Shown piece after piece: positions 1-9,376 of a DNA stretch of 41,211 nt. Within the stretch, counting starts at the first letter, position 1; each line of letters opens with the position of its first letter. The translations under genes were made by a program, and so were the position numbers. Location of the stretch: the NCBI RefSeq assembly GCF_014199445.1, contig NZ_JACIJS010000013.1:1-41211 (forward strand), read 5' to 3'. The DNA is from Rubricella aquisinus. Its GTDB lineage: Bacteria; Pseudomonadota; Alphaproteobacteria; Rhodobacterales; Rhodobacteraceae. The notes under the pieces are model-generated. The model searched no databases, was not told where the DNA came from, and saw only the letters and a program-made list of their open reading frames with translations.

Positions 1-514
1 AGTGCCGGATATGCAAACTTCTTCAATCGATCCCTAAAGACCTAACCAAAACCGCCCACATATCCCTTCATCAAAGATATATATGTCAAAGAGCTAGAGA
101 CAAAAACGACCGCTGCGATGTTGCCATCGCTTTGGCTTTGCTTCCGTCTCTGGGTGACCGTGTCGCCTCAGCGCCGCCGGTGAGGGGTTATCTATGGATA
201 TGCGCGGAGTCGTGCAAGCGGTTTTTTGGGGTTCTGAGCAAAAAATCCGCAAAAAACCATCAGAACATTGTTTTCATTATGTTTTTTTCGATTTACCTCG
301 CAAATTCTTGGTTCCAAACCGAGATGAACCACTCCCGCCACCCGGAATCAGGGCCACATTCATGCAGTCGCCGAGGGCAAGGCCCAAGCAGTCATCCGCC
401 TTCCTGGCCAGCAGCGCGCCAGAACAAAGAAATGGGGGTCTCATGCGTCCAGCGTCCCACCACCGGGATGAGGGACGCGCGCATCAACGGGCAAAGATGG
501 AAGCTTCTTTACCC
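1..514. other. Left-edge stretch without a convincing gene
   Basis: I see no gene here. Short open frames exist on the plus strand, but they lack a ribosome binding site and a recognisable protein, and the longest runs on antisense into the giant gene. The stretch is more AT-rich than the coding DNA around it. Positions 220-228 (GGTTTTTTG) and 250-258 are inverted copies, and 231-237 (GTTCTGA) and 260-266 are another inverted pair interleaved with the first. The stretch lies downstream of the terminator of the giant RTX gene. Its right boundary is therefore explained, but its own content is not. Confidence 0.55.
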
Positions 515-546
515 AAAAACCCCCGCGCACCATAGGCACGCGGGGG
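515..546 (-). terminator. Intrinsic terminator of the giant RTX gene
   Basis: The 8-bp GC stem CCCCCGCG (520-527) pairs with CGCGGGGG (539-546) around an 11-nt loop. On the minus strand it is followed by five T (complement of 515-519). It lies 23 bp past the stop codon at 569, which fits rho-independent termination of the small gene-acyltransferase-giant gene operon. Confidence 0.85.
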
Positions 547-568
547 CAGGTCATCGTCGCCGTCCCGA

Positions 569-3500
569 TCAGGTGAATTCAGCAATCGGGCGGGCCGCGA
601 AGCTGGCACCAAGGGGCGAGGTAAACCGATCTTGCGTGAGCGTATCGGTATTCGCCATGTCGGGCGCTGGCAGGGCTGCAATCTCGTTGATGAGGCTGTG
701 CAGCTTAGCCGCCGTGAAGCGGTCCGTGACCTGCCCGGCATCATTGGCCAGTTCCAGATCGGCACCGAGGAAGGATTGCCCGTCCAGCTTGAAATAGTCG
801 CTCAGGGTGACGTCCCCCGCGACCTTTCCAGCTTGCGGCCCGGATCCCGTGGCCGCTTGCGACCGGATCGTCAGATCATCGCCGGAGCGGACGAACCCGA
901 TATCGCGCAGCAGATCGCCGATCGTCGTCGGGTCAGCCTGCGCGCCCTGCACGGCCGCGCCATCAATGCGGATCGTGTCCTCCGTCGCGTTCAGACCGGA
1001 GAGGGAGAGGATATTATCCCCCTGACCGCCGATGACCACGGTATCGGCAAGCCCATCGGAGAAGCGCGTGGCGCTCGTCTGCTCCGTCAGGGTCAGAACG
1101 CTGTGCGACAGGTCGATCCCCGCAAGCGCATCGGCCTGGGCCGGGTTCAGGCTTGATCCGTCAAGAAAGCCGGTATGGATATCCCCCGTGCGGGTCAGGC
1201 CAAGGCCCGTCACCACATCCAGATCTTGCGCGCTCAGCACACCGATCACACCGTTGGCCCCCATCACCTCGACCGGCGGACCGGAGAGCGCGCCGCGCTG
1301 ATCGGGTGCGAAATACCCGTCAAACGTGATGTCCCCCGCAAGCCGAAGGCCGGACCGGTCCACCGTCGCGCGGGTCTCGATCCGCAGATCGTTGCCATCG
1401 CGCACGAACCACACATCATTAAGGAGCGCCGTCACATCCGCCGGATCACCCTCCGTCACCGCATCGGCGATCTGGATCACGTCGGTTTCCAGCAAGGCAG
1501 GCTTGATCGGATCGTTCGGCTCGAACTGGCCGAAGCGCGCGTCGGACGCGGTGTTCCCGCCCCGCAACTTGTCCGTGATGACGAAGGTGTCATTGCCCTC
1601 ATCGCCAAGGAACAGGTTGCTCGCGCCCCCGGTTTCCATCCGGTCATCGCCGGAGCCGCCAGAGGCCATGGTATGCGAGGTGTCGATATCGGTGATGAAC
1701 GTGTCATTGCCGACCTCACCAAAGGCCGCATTGCCGGAGCCGCCAAGCTGGATGTAATCGGCACCCGACCCTGCCTGCGTGATCGACGCGATGCCGACAT
1801 TGACGATGATGTCGGTCCCGCCGCCGGTGTTGAACACGTTCTGCACGCCGCCCGCGATGATGAAATCCTCGCCATCGCCGGAATAGAACAGGTTGCGGTC
1901 CCCCAGTCCGATCATCAGATCGACGCCATTGCCGCCGAACAGCAGGTTCTTGGTGCCCAAGGCCACGACGATATCTTCACCCTCCTCCCCGCGCACCCGG
2001 TTATAGGACCCTGCGGCGATGATGATGTCATTGCCATTATCGCCGGTGATCAGGTTCTGCTCCCCAATGGCCACCAGAATATCCGCGCCATCATCCCCCG
2101 TGACCCGGTTGTCAGAGCCAAGCACGACCGCAAGGTCATTGCCGTCTCCCATGGTCAGGAGGTTCATATTGGCCACCGCAACGGCAATGTCATTGCCAAA
2201 GCCGCCAAAGCCCACATTGTTTTCGCCCAGCATAACCATCAGGTCACCATCCCCATTGAGGTAGTTGAGGCCGGGGAAGTTGTCTTTGAAGTCGCTGAGG
2301 AACTCGCGGAAATTCTTCTTCTCCAGCAGGTCATCGAAATCAATGAGGGAGATGAATTCGAATTGCGAGGCCACCTTGGTCAGACCGCCGCCATATAGCT
2401 CGGCATCCTCATTGGCGAAGGGGGATTTGATATCCCCGAACTCCACGAAATCGGGCCGTGTAGCGATGGCGGCAAAGCCGCTGGTGATCTCTGCAATCGT
2501 GCCTGTGATCATGCTACCGATGGGCGGCATATAGACGTTGGTGAACAGGGAGGAGGAGGCGAAGTTGCCCCATGTCTCAGCCGCTGTGCGGCCCGCCCCT
2601 TCGGGATCAATATTCGGCAATCCATCGACACCGGGCGTCAGACCGCCAAGCAGATCGCCAATATCGCCATTGAGCGTCTTGACCTCCAGATCCGCCTTCA
2701 TGAAGGGCACCAGATTGCTGAGCCCGAATGGCAGGCCGGAGAAGGATTGCATCTTTGCCCCCACCAGCGAACGGACGTCAAATTCCAGCACATCGGCAAC
2801 ATTATCGCCAAACACCACATTGAAGCTGCCAAAGGCGACGATCACGTCAGACCCGCGCCCGCCAACGATGAAATTCGCGGTGGAGATGTTGTTCAGCATA
2901 TACTGCACCCCATCCCCGATCGCCATCGCCTGACTGACGAAGGGCAATTGTTTGGCGACGCTCTTGACCGCGTCGAGCGTGAAGCTTTCGCGCGCTTCCT
3001 TGGTGAACTTGCCCCAGGAATTGCTGACCTTCTCCTTGATTTTGTCGCCTTTGCCCCCGTTGGTGATGAAGCTTTTCAGATCGCTGAGGTTCTTTTTCGA
3101 TTGCAACAGGATCGGGAAATGCTTCTCCGCGAAGGTCTTTGGCTTGGGCGCTTCATATGTCGTCCGATCAAAGGTGGTCCTGCTTGGCTCCAATGCGCCC
3201 ATCATCTTCATGATCGCGAGCACCCCATTGGGGTTGAGTGCGACCATCACGTCATCGGATGTGCCAGACATATTCGCGATCAGATTGCCCGTCCCGATGG
3301 CGACCTGAACGTCATTGCCTGTCTCAACGAGGCTTTGCGTGGTCACCGGATCGGCCATCTGGATGATGATGTTCTTGTCACCCAATGCGATCATCTGATC
3401 GCTGCCAAGCCCGACTTTCACAATGAGGTTAAACTCACCCGCCGCAACCATGGTCGCGTTGCCGTGGCCGACATGGGTGATGATGTTGCCGCCCGCGCTT

Positions 3501-6500
3501 TTGAGCGCATCAAGGGCGGACTGGCTCTGCGATGGCACGCCTTTCTTGGCAGCCTTGATCGCCTTGCGGGCGTCCCGCTCCATATCCGCTTTCACCTCGG
3601 TGCGGACCTGATCATAGAGCGTGTGTGACGCGCCATTTTTGATGATGTTACGCTGATGATCTTTATTTGCGTGGAGTTCCGCGACAGCGCTCGTCCCGCT
3701 TTCCATTGCCTTGGCGTAATCCGCCTCACGGGCGATCGTCATCTCATGCTCGTAATCCTCCGCGATCTTGCGCTTGGTCAATTCGTCGAGGTTGGATTGG
3801 AAGAGGCGACCGTTGCCATATTGGGCGGTGATGAACTTATCCACCTCTCCCGCTTCATGCTTTGCCACCTTGCGCGCGACCGTGACGGTTTCGATGTTCT
3901 TCTGGATCGCGTGGCCCAGGGTATCAAGCCCCACCGCCACGCCGATGAAATCGCCATTGCCCAGCTTCACCAAAGCGTTCTTGCCCCCGGTGCCGCCGCG
4001 TCGTTCGGCGGTGGATTGGCCGTTGCGGCGCCCGTGGAACACCTCATCGGCCTTGAGTTGATTGGCAAGCGTCACGCCCGTTGCGTCATGCTCGGCATAG
4101 ACGCCCCGGGGCTTGTCCGGGTCCACCGGGCCCTGCCCCGCCGGGGCGGCAGCACCGCCAGGCGCCTTGGGCAGCGGGATGTTGATTGCTCCCATGATCG
4201 TGTTCGTCGTGGCCAGATGGCTGCCATCGGCCTGCATGGTCATGAACTCGCGCAAGCTCAGCTTCGCCTTGTTCGGATCGCCCCCCGGCTGGCTGCGCAG
4301 ATGCGCGAGCAGACTGGTCGCGCGCTCCCTGTCCTTGGCGAAATTCACACCCTCTCCCGTTGCCTTGAACGCATCAGGGTTGGCATCAACCATGATGTTG
4401 CCACCCTTAAAGGCCGCGGCGAACATCTTGGTGTCGTAATTGGTCAGGAACTGCGGATTGACCTCAAGGTTCGGAACGGTATTGCCGATCCGGCCCGCCG
4501 CATCTAGCTCTGCCAGATCATTGCTCACGCGGTCGCTGTTGCTGATCGCATCGGGCGCGCTCGTGTCGCTGGAGCCGACGCGCACCATCACGTTTTGCGA
4601 ACCCGCCGCAAGCCCGGTGAAAGAGCCATCGCCAACCTGCACCAGCGCATTGGTGCCTAGGATGGACCCAAGACTATCAAGGATATTCTTGTTCTTGCCG
4701 CTGGCGATATCCGCCTCGCTCAGGCCTTTGCCCAGCGCATTGGCCATCACGTCGCGCCCGCCCTTCTCAAACGGGTTACTGATCAGCAGGCCATTGACGT
4801 CCCCGTCTCCGACCTTCACCGCCCATGAGCCACGGTTTTTCTCCAGCGCAAGCCCGATATAGCTCATCGTGCCGTCGCCCACATTCACGAGCACCGACTG
4901 CCCGCCTGCGGCCACGCCGGTGACATGGCCGTCCCCGACCTTCACCGCGACGTTCAGATCGCCATATTGGCCGAAGGCGCTGTTGCCATCGCCAACGCGG
5001 GTAAACAGCGTGAAGGCCATGTTGCTCAGGCTCGCGTCATTCGTGAGGCTGCCTTTCCAGACGCCAGCCTGCACCACGATGTCATTGCCGTTGCCGGTCG
5101 CCACGATGACGTTGCCCCGACCCAGCATCCCGGCATAGACATTGCCGCCGCCGGTGGACACGACAAGGTTGCCCTCTCCCATCATCACGAGGCCATGCAC
5201 ATCGACACCCTTATGCGCATAGGCGATGTTGAACCGGCCAAGCATCAGACCCGTCAGGCGGGAGCGGCGCGTGTCGCTTGTTCCGTGCCCGGTATGAACG
5301 ACCACGTTGCCAAGACCCGCAAGCCCGACATTGAGGTTCCCCCAGCCTTCCTTGACCACGACATTCGCCTTACCAAGCCCGATCACCGTATCATTGCCCG
5401 TACCGGTGAGCGCGAAATTCGCATCGCTGGCAAGGATGATGGTGTCATTCCCCTCACCCCCGATCGCTGCGGCACCAGAGAAGCTCTTGGCACCCTGTTT
5501 GGCCGCTTTCTTGTTCTCCGGCGTCAGGGCCAAGGCCCCCTTGATCCGATCCCAGCTTGTCGCGAGGTTATCCGACTTCACTTCGTTGATGAACGTTTTG
5601 GCCGTGCGCGCAAGGGAGAAGGGGTTGCCCGCGATGATCACGTCATCCCCCTTGCCACCAAAGACGACATTATACTTGCCACCCGCGATCAGGATGTCCG
5701 ACCCGTCGCTGCCGAACGTGACGTTCAGCACCCCGACGACCACTTGCACCACGCCGTCGCCCCGCTTCCACTGAAAGCCCGCGCCCAGCACGGACCAGAC
5801 AAAGCTGGTGGAGGGTTCCTCCTGAATGCCGTCGGGCAGCGCGCCGGAGGCAAGATTGGTGTTAGACGTATCAGCGTCCGCCGGATCGGCACTGGCGCTT
5901 GCGGTGACTTGTGCACTCAGTTGCGCTTCGGCGTCGGACGACGCGGCCTCTTCGCCATTGGCTTCGGCTTCTGCGGCTGCCGCCGCCTGTTCGGCCTCCT
6001 CGGCGGCGGCCATGCCCGCGCTCACCGATGATTTGGCCGATGCCAGCACGTCTGAGCCATCGGACGATGCCCCGGCCATCGCAGAGGAGCGCGCCGCCGC
6101 GATATCTTCTTCGCTCACGTCCTCCAACCCGTCGTCAGCGCCGATGCCATAATCGGCCTGTCGCGCCATCGCCACAGAAAGGAGGTTTGGCGTGTCGGCG
6201 GCCACCGGGGCGGCCTCGACCGGCGTGTTTGGCTCGTCCTGCGCGGGCGTGTCCGAAACCGCCTCATCCGACAGGCCGGAGATGTTCTTGAGCGCGTCCA
6301 GCGGATTGCTGGCAAAGCCGGTGAGGAATTTCATGCCTTCGCCCGCATCCACGATGCTCATCCGGCCAAGGGCGACGATTTCGTCGCGTTCCCTCGTTTC
6401 CGTGCCACGGGTCAGGATGAGGTTGTATTGGCCAAGCGCCAGCACACGGTCATATCCCTTGCCCGCCGTGACGATATTGTATTGACCAAGCACTTTCACA

Positions 6501-9376
6501 TCGGAGCCGCCATCCATCAGCGTCACGATATTGGCCTGACCCACCGCGATCACGTCGCTGTGGCCATTGCCGGTGTTGGTGATGATATTGCCCCGTCCGG
6601 CCACCCATGCGCGCATATCGCCATCGCTGGTATGGGTGACGATGTTGCCGTAGCCGGCTGCGATCACGTCTGTCTTACCGGTGCGCGATGCGTTGGTAAC
6701 GATATTCGCCCCGCCTGCACCCCGCATTTCGATATCCGTCGCCCCCCCGGTCGCGGTGATCACATTGCCAAGCCCCGCGCCATAGAGCGTGGCCTTGCCA
6801 TGCTCGGTCGTGTTGACGGTGAGAATGTTCGCGGCCCCCGCGCCGATCAATCGGGCGGTGCCGGTCCTGCCCGTGCGCGTCAGGATATTGGCGCTGCCGA
6901 TCCCGATCAGCTCAATATGGCCGTGATCCACGGTGCTGGTCAGGATATTGGCCCCGCCGGCTCCCTTGAACCAGATATTGCCGGTTTTGCCGACACGAGT
7001 GAGGATGTTGCCAAGCCCCGCGCCCTTGAAATCAATGTTCCCGTGATCGGCGGTGTGGGTGAGGATATTCGCCGCGCCTGCCCCGTTGAAGATGATGTCA
7101 CCTTCCTCCCCGGTCAGGGTGATCACATTGGCACCCCCCGCCCCATTGAACCGCACGTCGCCACGTGCGGCGGCATGGGTGATGACGTTGTAAAGACCCG
7201 CGCCGTTGAAATGGATATCCGCAGCACCGGTGTTTGGCCCGGCGCTGACTTCCCGCTCGACCATGCGGGATTTCTGACGGGTTTCCTGCACGTCATGCAG
7301 TTCGCCGTTGATCTCTTTCTGAACGGTGACGGTCTCGGCGTAGTATTCCTCGACCCAAACCTTTCTGGTGGCGCCGGATGTGCCGAACAGCGTGATGATA
7401 TTGGCCCCACCCCCGCCATTAAAGCGGATGCTGTTGCCCTCAGCCCCGGACAGCCCCACGGTCAGCACATTCCCGTAACCGAGCGCGTTCATCGTCACAT
7501 TGCCGGAAACGCCAAGGCGGGTGACCACATTCGCAGCCCCCACCCCGGTGAAATCAATATCGCCCTGATCGACGGTACTGGTGATGACATTCGCACCCCC
7601 ACCCCCCTCGAACCGCACATCGCCGGTGCTGCCGGATAGGGTGATGACATTGCCGATACCGACGCCCTTGAAATCCACATCGCCATGTTTGCCGCTATGG
7701 GTGATGACATTCGCGGCCCCCGCGCCGCGGAACACAATATCGCCGCCGCCGACGGTAGCACTGACCCAGCGGGTCCTTTCGACCTGTCGGGTGCGCGTGA
7801 CCATTTTGGGAACCCGGAAAGAACGGCCAAAGAACCGGATCGTGGTAAAGCCATCCATCGTCAGATAGCGTTCGCTGGCCATGTATGTCTCAGCGCGCTT
7901 GCCCTCTCCGGTGAGGGTGATGACATTGCCCAGCCCCGCACCGTTGAACGTGACCTTGTTGGCGGCGTGATACTCCGCGAAGTTCACCTTGATCACGTTG
8001 GCAGCGCCCGCCCCGTCAAAGGACAGCGCGCCTTTCTTCACCTTATAGTCGATGACATTGGCCGCACCCGCACCGACAAAGCGCAAATTGCCCTCACCCA
8101 CATGATGCGTGATGACATTGCCATAGCCTGCGCCGGTGAAATCGACATCGCCGGTCGTGCCCGTGCGCTTGAGGATATTGGCCGCACCGATGCCGACAAA
8201 ATCGAGATTTCCGTGCCGGGCAGTGTGGGTGACGATGTTCGCCCCGCCGCCACCACCGAAATCAAGATGCCCGCGCGCCCCGCTGAGCGTCACGACATTC
8301 CCCACCCCAACGCCGCGGAAGGTCAACCGGTTAAAACTGCGATCATCCGAGAAGGAAGCCGTGACCACATTGCCGAGCCCCGCGCCCACAAAGCTCAGCG
8401 TGCCATGCCGCCCGATCCGCTCCACCCGGTTTGACGCGCCTGCGCCGGTGAAGGACAGATCGCCGTAATCCGCCTTGTGCCGCACCGTGTTCGACGCGCC
8501 CGCGCCGACGAATTCCAACTTGCCCCGTTTGCCCGTCAAGGTGACGGAATTGCCCAAACCCGCGCCGGTGAATTTCAGTTCGTTGATCCGATTGTCATGG
8601 GTGAAATGGGCGCTGACCCGGTTGCTCGCCCCGGCCCCGGTAAAATGCAGCCGCCCGCTTTCGCCGCTGCGCTCCACCACGTTGGAGGCCCCGGCCCCCG
8701 TAAACGTCAGATTGCCGCGTTTCGCGGTGTTCTTCACCTTGTTGGCAAAACCTGCGCCGACGAATTTGATGTCTGCGGCTTCGCCATAGGCGTGAATATC
8801 GTTGTGGGCCCCAGCGCCCCCGAAATCAATTGTGCCATGCCCTGTCGATTCAAGCCGCATCTTGTTGCTGGCCCCGGCCCCCCGGAAATGGATTTTGCCC
8901 GAGGAGGTGCGGTTGAAGAAATCGTTGCGCGCCCCCACGCCCGCGAAATCAATATCGCCGGTGCTGCCGTAATGGCGCACCACATTGCTGAAGGCCGCCG
9001 TGCGCAGCCGCACGCGGCCATTGCTGTGATGGGTGATCTTTGTCTTTCCAGAGGCACCGTTGAAATCAATATCGCCCGAATGGGATTTGTTGATCTCCGC
9101 ATATCCCGCAGCACCGTTGACCGACAGATTGCCGGTGGTGTCGTTCACCTTCAGATGCGCCGATCCGCCATAGACCTTGTCATTGCCGCTGCCAGTGTTC
9201 ACGGTCGTCTTGAAACCGCCCACCGTGATCGTGTCATTCCCCGCCTTCGCATCAATCGTGCCCCCAAAGCCGATGGCGACAATCGTGTCATTCCCGTTGG
9301 AACCGTTATATTTGCCAGTCACAAGATAGCCGATGGATTTGAACGCGCTCTTGAAGGCTTTTTTGACTCTGGACAT
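569..9376 (-). CDS. Giant MARTX-like RTX repeat protein, type I secretion substrate
   Basis: A 2935-residue protein whose N-terminus closely resembles, from memory, Vibrio MARTX toxins (motifs GNDTIVAIGFGG, GAAGYAEINKS). Order seen: 20-residue repeats with cores such as FxGAGAANVITH (about 80-1035), broken by two insertions (about 491-545 and 668-718); an Ala/Asp/Glu-rich linker (about 1036-1186); B-like repeats with VKVGDG cores (about 1290-1600); weakly repetitive parts (about 1603-1963, 2060-2165, 2193-2371); 18-residue calcium-binding RTX repeats (about 2373-2610); and two copies of an RTX-related module (about 2641-2688 and 2806-2863) before the C-terminal secretion region. I find no Cys, no cysteine-protease domain and no known effector. 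The ATG overlaps the stop of the acyltransferase gene by one base (TGATG) and follows an AGGGAG site. Export by the divergent ABC/HlyD pair is inferred. It could be a toxin or a surface or adhesive protein. Confidence 0.93.
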   Translation of the reverse strand: MSRVKKAFKSAFKSIGYLVTGKYNGSNGNDTIVAIGFGGTIDAKAGNDTITVGGFKTTVNTGSGNDKVYGGSAHLKVNDTTGNLSVNGAAGYAEINKSHSGDIDFNGASGKTKITHHSNGRVRLRTAAFSNVVRHYGSTGDIDFAGVGARNDFFNRTSSGKIHFRGAGASNKMRLESTGHGTIDFGGAGAHNDIHAYGEAADIKFVGAGFANKVKNTAKRGNLTFTGAGASNVVERSGESGRLHFTGAGASNRVSAHFTHDNRINELKFTGAGLGNSVTLTGKRGKLEFVGAGASNTVRHKADYGDLSFTGAGASNRVERIGRHGTLSFVGAGLGNVVTASFSDDRSFNRLTFRGVGVGNVVTLSGARGHLDFGGGGGANIVTHTARHGNLDFVGIGAANILKRTGTTGDVDFTGAGYGNVITHHVGEGNLRFVGAGAANVIDYKVKKGALSFDGAGAANVIKVNFAEYHAANKVTFNGAGLGNVITLTGEGKRAETYMASERYLTMDGFTTIRFFGRSFRVPKMVTRTRQVERTRWVSATVGGGDIVFRGAGAANVITHSGKHGDVDFKGVGIGNVITLSGSTGDVRFEGGGGANVITSTVDQGDIDFTGVGAANVVTRLGVSGNVTMNALGYGNVLTVGLSGAEGNSIRFNGGGGANIITLFGTSGATRKVWVEEYYAETVTVQKEINGELHDVQETRQKSRMVEREVSAGPNTGAADIHFNGAGLYNVITHAAARGDVRFNGAGGANVITLTGEEGDIIFNGAGAANILTHTADHGNIDFKGAGLGNILTRVGKTGNIWFKGAGGANILTSTVDHGHIELIGIGSANILTRTGRTGTARLIGAGAANILTVNTTEHGKATLYGAGLGNVITATGGATDIEMRGAGGANIVTNASRTGKTDVIAAGYGNIVTHTSDGDMRAWVAGRGNIITNTGNGHSDVIAVGQANIVTLMDGGSDVKVLGQYNIVTAGKGYDRVLALGQYNLILTRGTETRERDEIVALGRMSIVDAGEGMKFLTGFASNPLDALKNISGLSDEAVSDTPAQDEPNTPVEAAPVAADTPNLLSVAMARQADYGIGADDGLEDVSEEDIAAARSSAMAGASSDGSDVLASAKSSVSAGMAAAEEAEQAAAAAEAEANGEEAASSDAEAQLSAQVTASASADPADADTSNTNLASGALPDGIQEEPSTSFVWSVLGAGFQWKRGDGVVQVVVGVLNVTFGSDGSDILIAGGKYNVVFGGKGDDVIIAGNPFSLARTAKTFINEVKSDNLATSWDRIKGALALTPENKKAAKQGAKSFSGAAAIGGEGNDTIILASDANFALTGTGNDTVIGLGKANVVVKEGWGNLNVGLAGLGNVVVHTGHGTSDTRRSRLTGLMLGRFNIAYAHKGVDVHGLVMMGEGNLVVSTGGGNVYAGMLGRGNVIVATGNGNDIVVQAGVWKGSLTNDASLSNMAFTLFTRVGDGNSAFGQYGDLNVAVKVGDGHVTGVAAGGQSVLVNVGDGTMSYIGLALEKNRGSWAVKVGDGDVNGLLISNPFEKGGRDVMANALGKGLSEADIASGKNKNILDSLGSILGTNALVQVGDGSFTGLAAGSQNVMVRVGSSDTSAPDAISNSDRVSNDLAELDAAGRIGNTVPNLEVNPQFLTNYDTKMFAAAFKGGNIMVDANPDAFKATGEGVNFAKDRERATSLLAHLRSQPGGDPNKAKLSLREFMTMQADGSHLATTNTIMGAINIPLPKAPGGAAAPAGQGPVDPDKPRGVYAEHDATGVTLANQLKADEVFHGRRNGQSTAERRGGTGGKNALVKLGNGDFIGVAVGLDTLGHAIQKNIETVTVARKVAKHEAGEVDKFITAQYGNGRLFQSNLDELTKRKIAEDYEHEMTIAREADYAKAMESGTSAVAELHANKDHQRNIIKNGASHTLYDQVRTEVKADMERDARKAIKAAKKGVPSQSQSALDALKSAGGNIITHVGHGNATMVAAGEFNLIVKVGLGSDQMIALGDKNIIIQMADPVTTQSLVETGNDVQVAIGTGNLIANMSGTSDDVMVALNPNGVLAIMKMMGALEPSRTTFDRTTYEAPKPKTFAEKHFPILLQSKKNLSDLKSFITNGGKGDKIKEKVSNSWGKFTKEARESFTLDAVKSVAKQLPFVSQAMAIGDGVQYMLNNISTANFIVGGRGSDVIVAFGSFNVVFGDNVADVLEFDVRSLVGAKMQSFSGLPFGLSNLVPFMKADLEVKTLNGDIGDLLGGLTPGVDGLPNIDPEGAGRTAAETWGNFASSSLFTNVYMPPIGSMITGTIAEITSGFAAIATRPDFVEFGDIKSPFANEDAELYGGGLTKVASQFEFISLIDFDDLLEKKNFREFLSDFKDNFPGLNYLNGDGDLMVMLGENNVGFGGFGNDIAVAVANMNLLTMGDGNDLAVVLGSDNRVTGDDGADILVAIGEQNLITGDNGNDIIIAAGSYNRVRGEEGEDIVVALGTKNLLFGGNGVDLMIGLGDRNLFYSGDGEDFIIAGGVQNVFNTGGGTDIIVNVGIASITQAGSGADYIQLGGSGNAAFGEVGNDTFITDIDTSHTMASGGSGDDRMETGGASNLFLGDEGNDTFVITDKLRGGNTASDARFGQFEPNDPIKPALLETDVIQIADAVTEGDPADVTALLNDVWFVRDGNDLRIETRATVDRSGLRLAGDITFDGYFAPDQRGALSGPPVEVMGANGVIGVLSAQDLDVVTGLGLTRTGDIHTGFLDGSSLNPAQADALAGIDLSHSVLTLTEQTSATRFSDGLADTVVIGGQGDNILSLSGLNATEDTIRIDGAAVQGAQADPTTIGDLLRDIGFVRSGDDLTIRSQAATGSGPQAGKVAGDVTLSDYFKLDGQSFLGADLELANDAGQVTDRFTAAKLHSLINEIAALPAPDMANTDTLTQDRFTSPLGASFAARPIAEFT
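1560..2260 (-). repeat. 54-bp in-frame repeats encoding 18-residue RTX (C) repeats
   Basis: About a dozen 18-residue units with the pattern GxxGxDxxxxxGxxNxxx occur in tandem near the C-terminus of the giant protein. This is the double calcium-binding beta-roll form typical of MARTX C repeats and differs from the 9-residue GGxGxDxLx unit of ordinary RTX haemolysins. Several units keep the Asp expected for calcium binding. Calcium-driven folding after type I export is the usual role of such arrays. Confidence 0.85.
6400..9140 (-). repeat. 60-bp in-frame repeats encoding MARTX A-type repeats
   Basis: Within the giant gene a 20-residue (60-bp) unit recurs many times. An example core is FVGAGASN followed by VxRxxxxGxLS. 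The Asn at the turn and the Gly pairs are nearly invariant while the surface positions vary. The copies have diverged at DNA level, so this is an old protein repeat and not a recent tandem duplication. In Vibrio MARTX proteins the equivalent array is thought to act in membrane attachment and translocation. Confidence 0.85.

Noticed and set aside
1175-7639. Several long plus-strand open frames (for example 1175-2398, 4925-6031, 6428-7639) opposite the giant gene
   Set aside because: They mirror the repeat structure and high GC of the minus-strand gene, have no ribosome binding sites, and read as His/Arg/Ala/Asp-rich nonsense without family resemblance.
6400-9140. A regular 60-bp periodicity that could be taken for a CRISPR array or tandem DNA repeat
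   Set aside because: The period keeps reading frame, the copies vary at DNA level in the manner of coding sequence, and the translation gives MARTX-type repeats.
569-9376. A MARTX cysteine protease domain in the giant protein
   Set aside because: The catalytic Cys cannot exist, because I find no cysteine in the whole translation.
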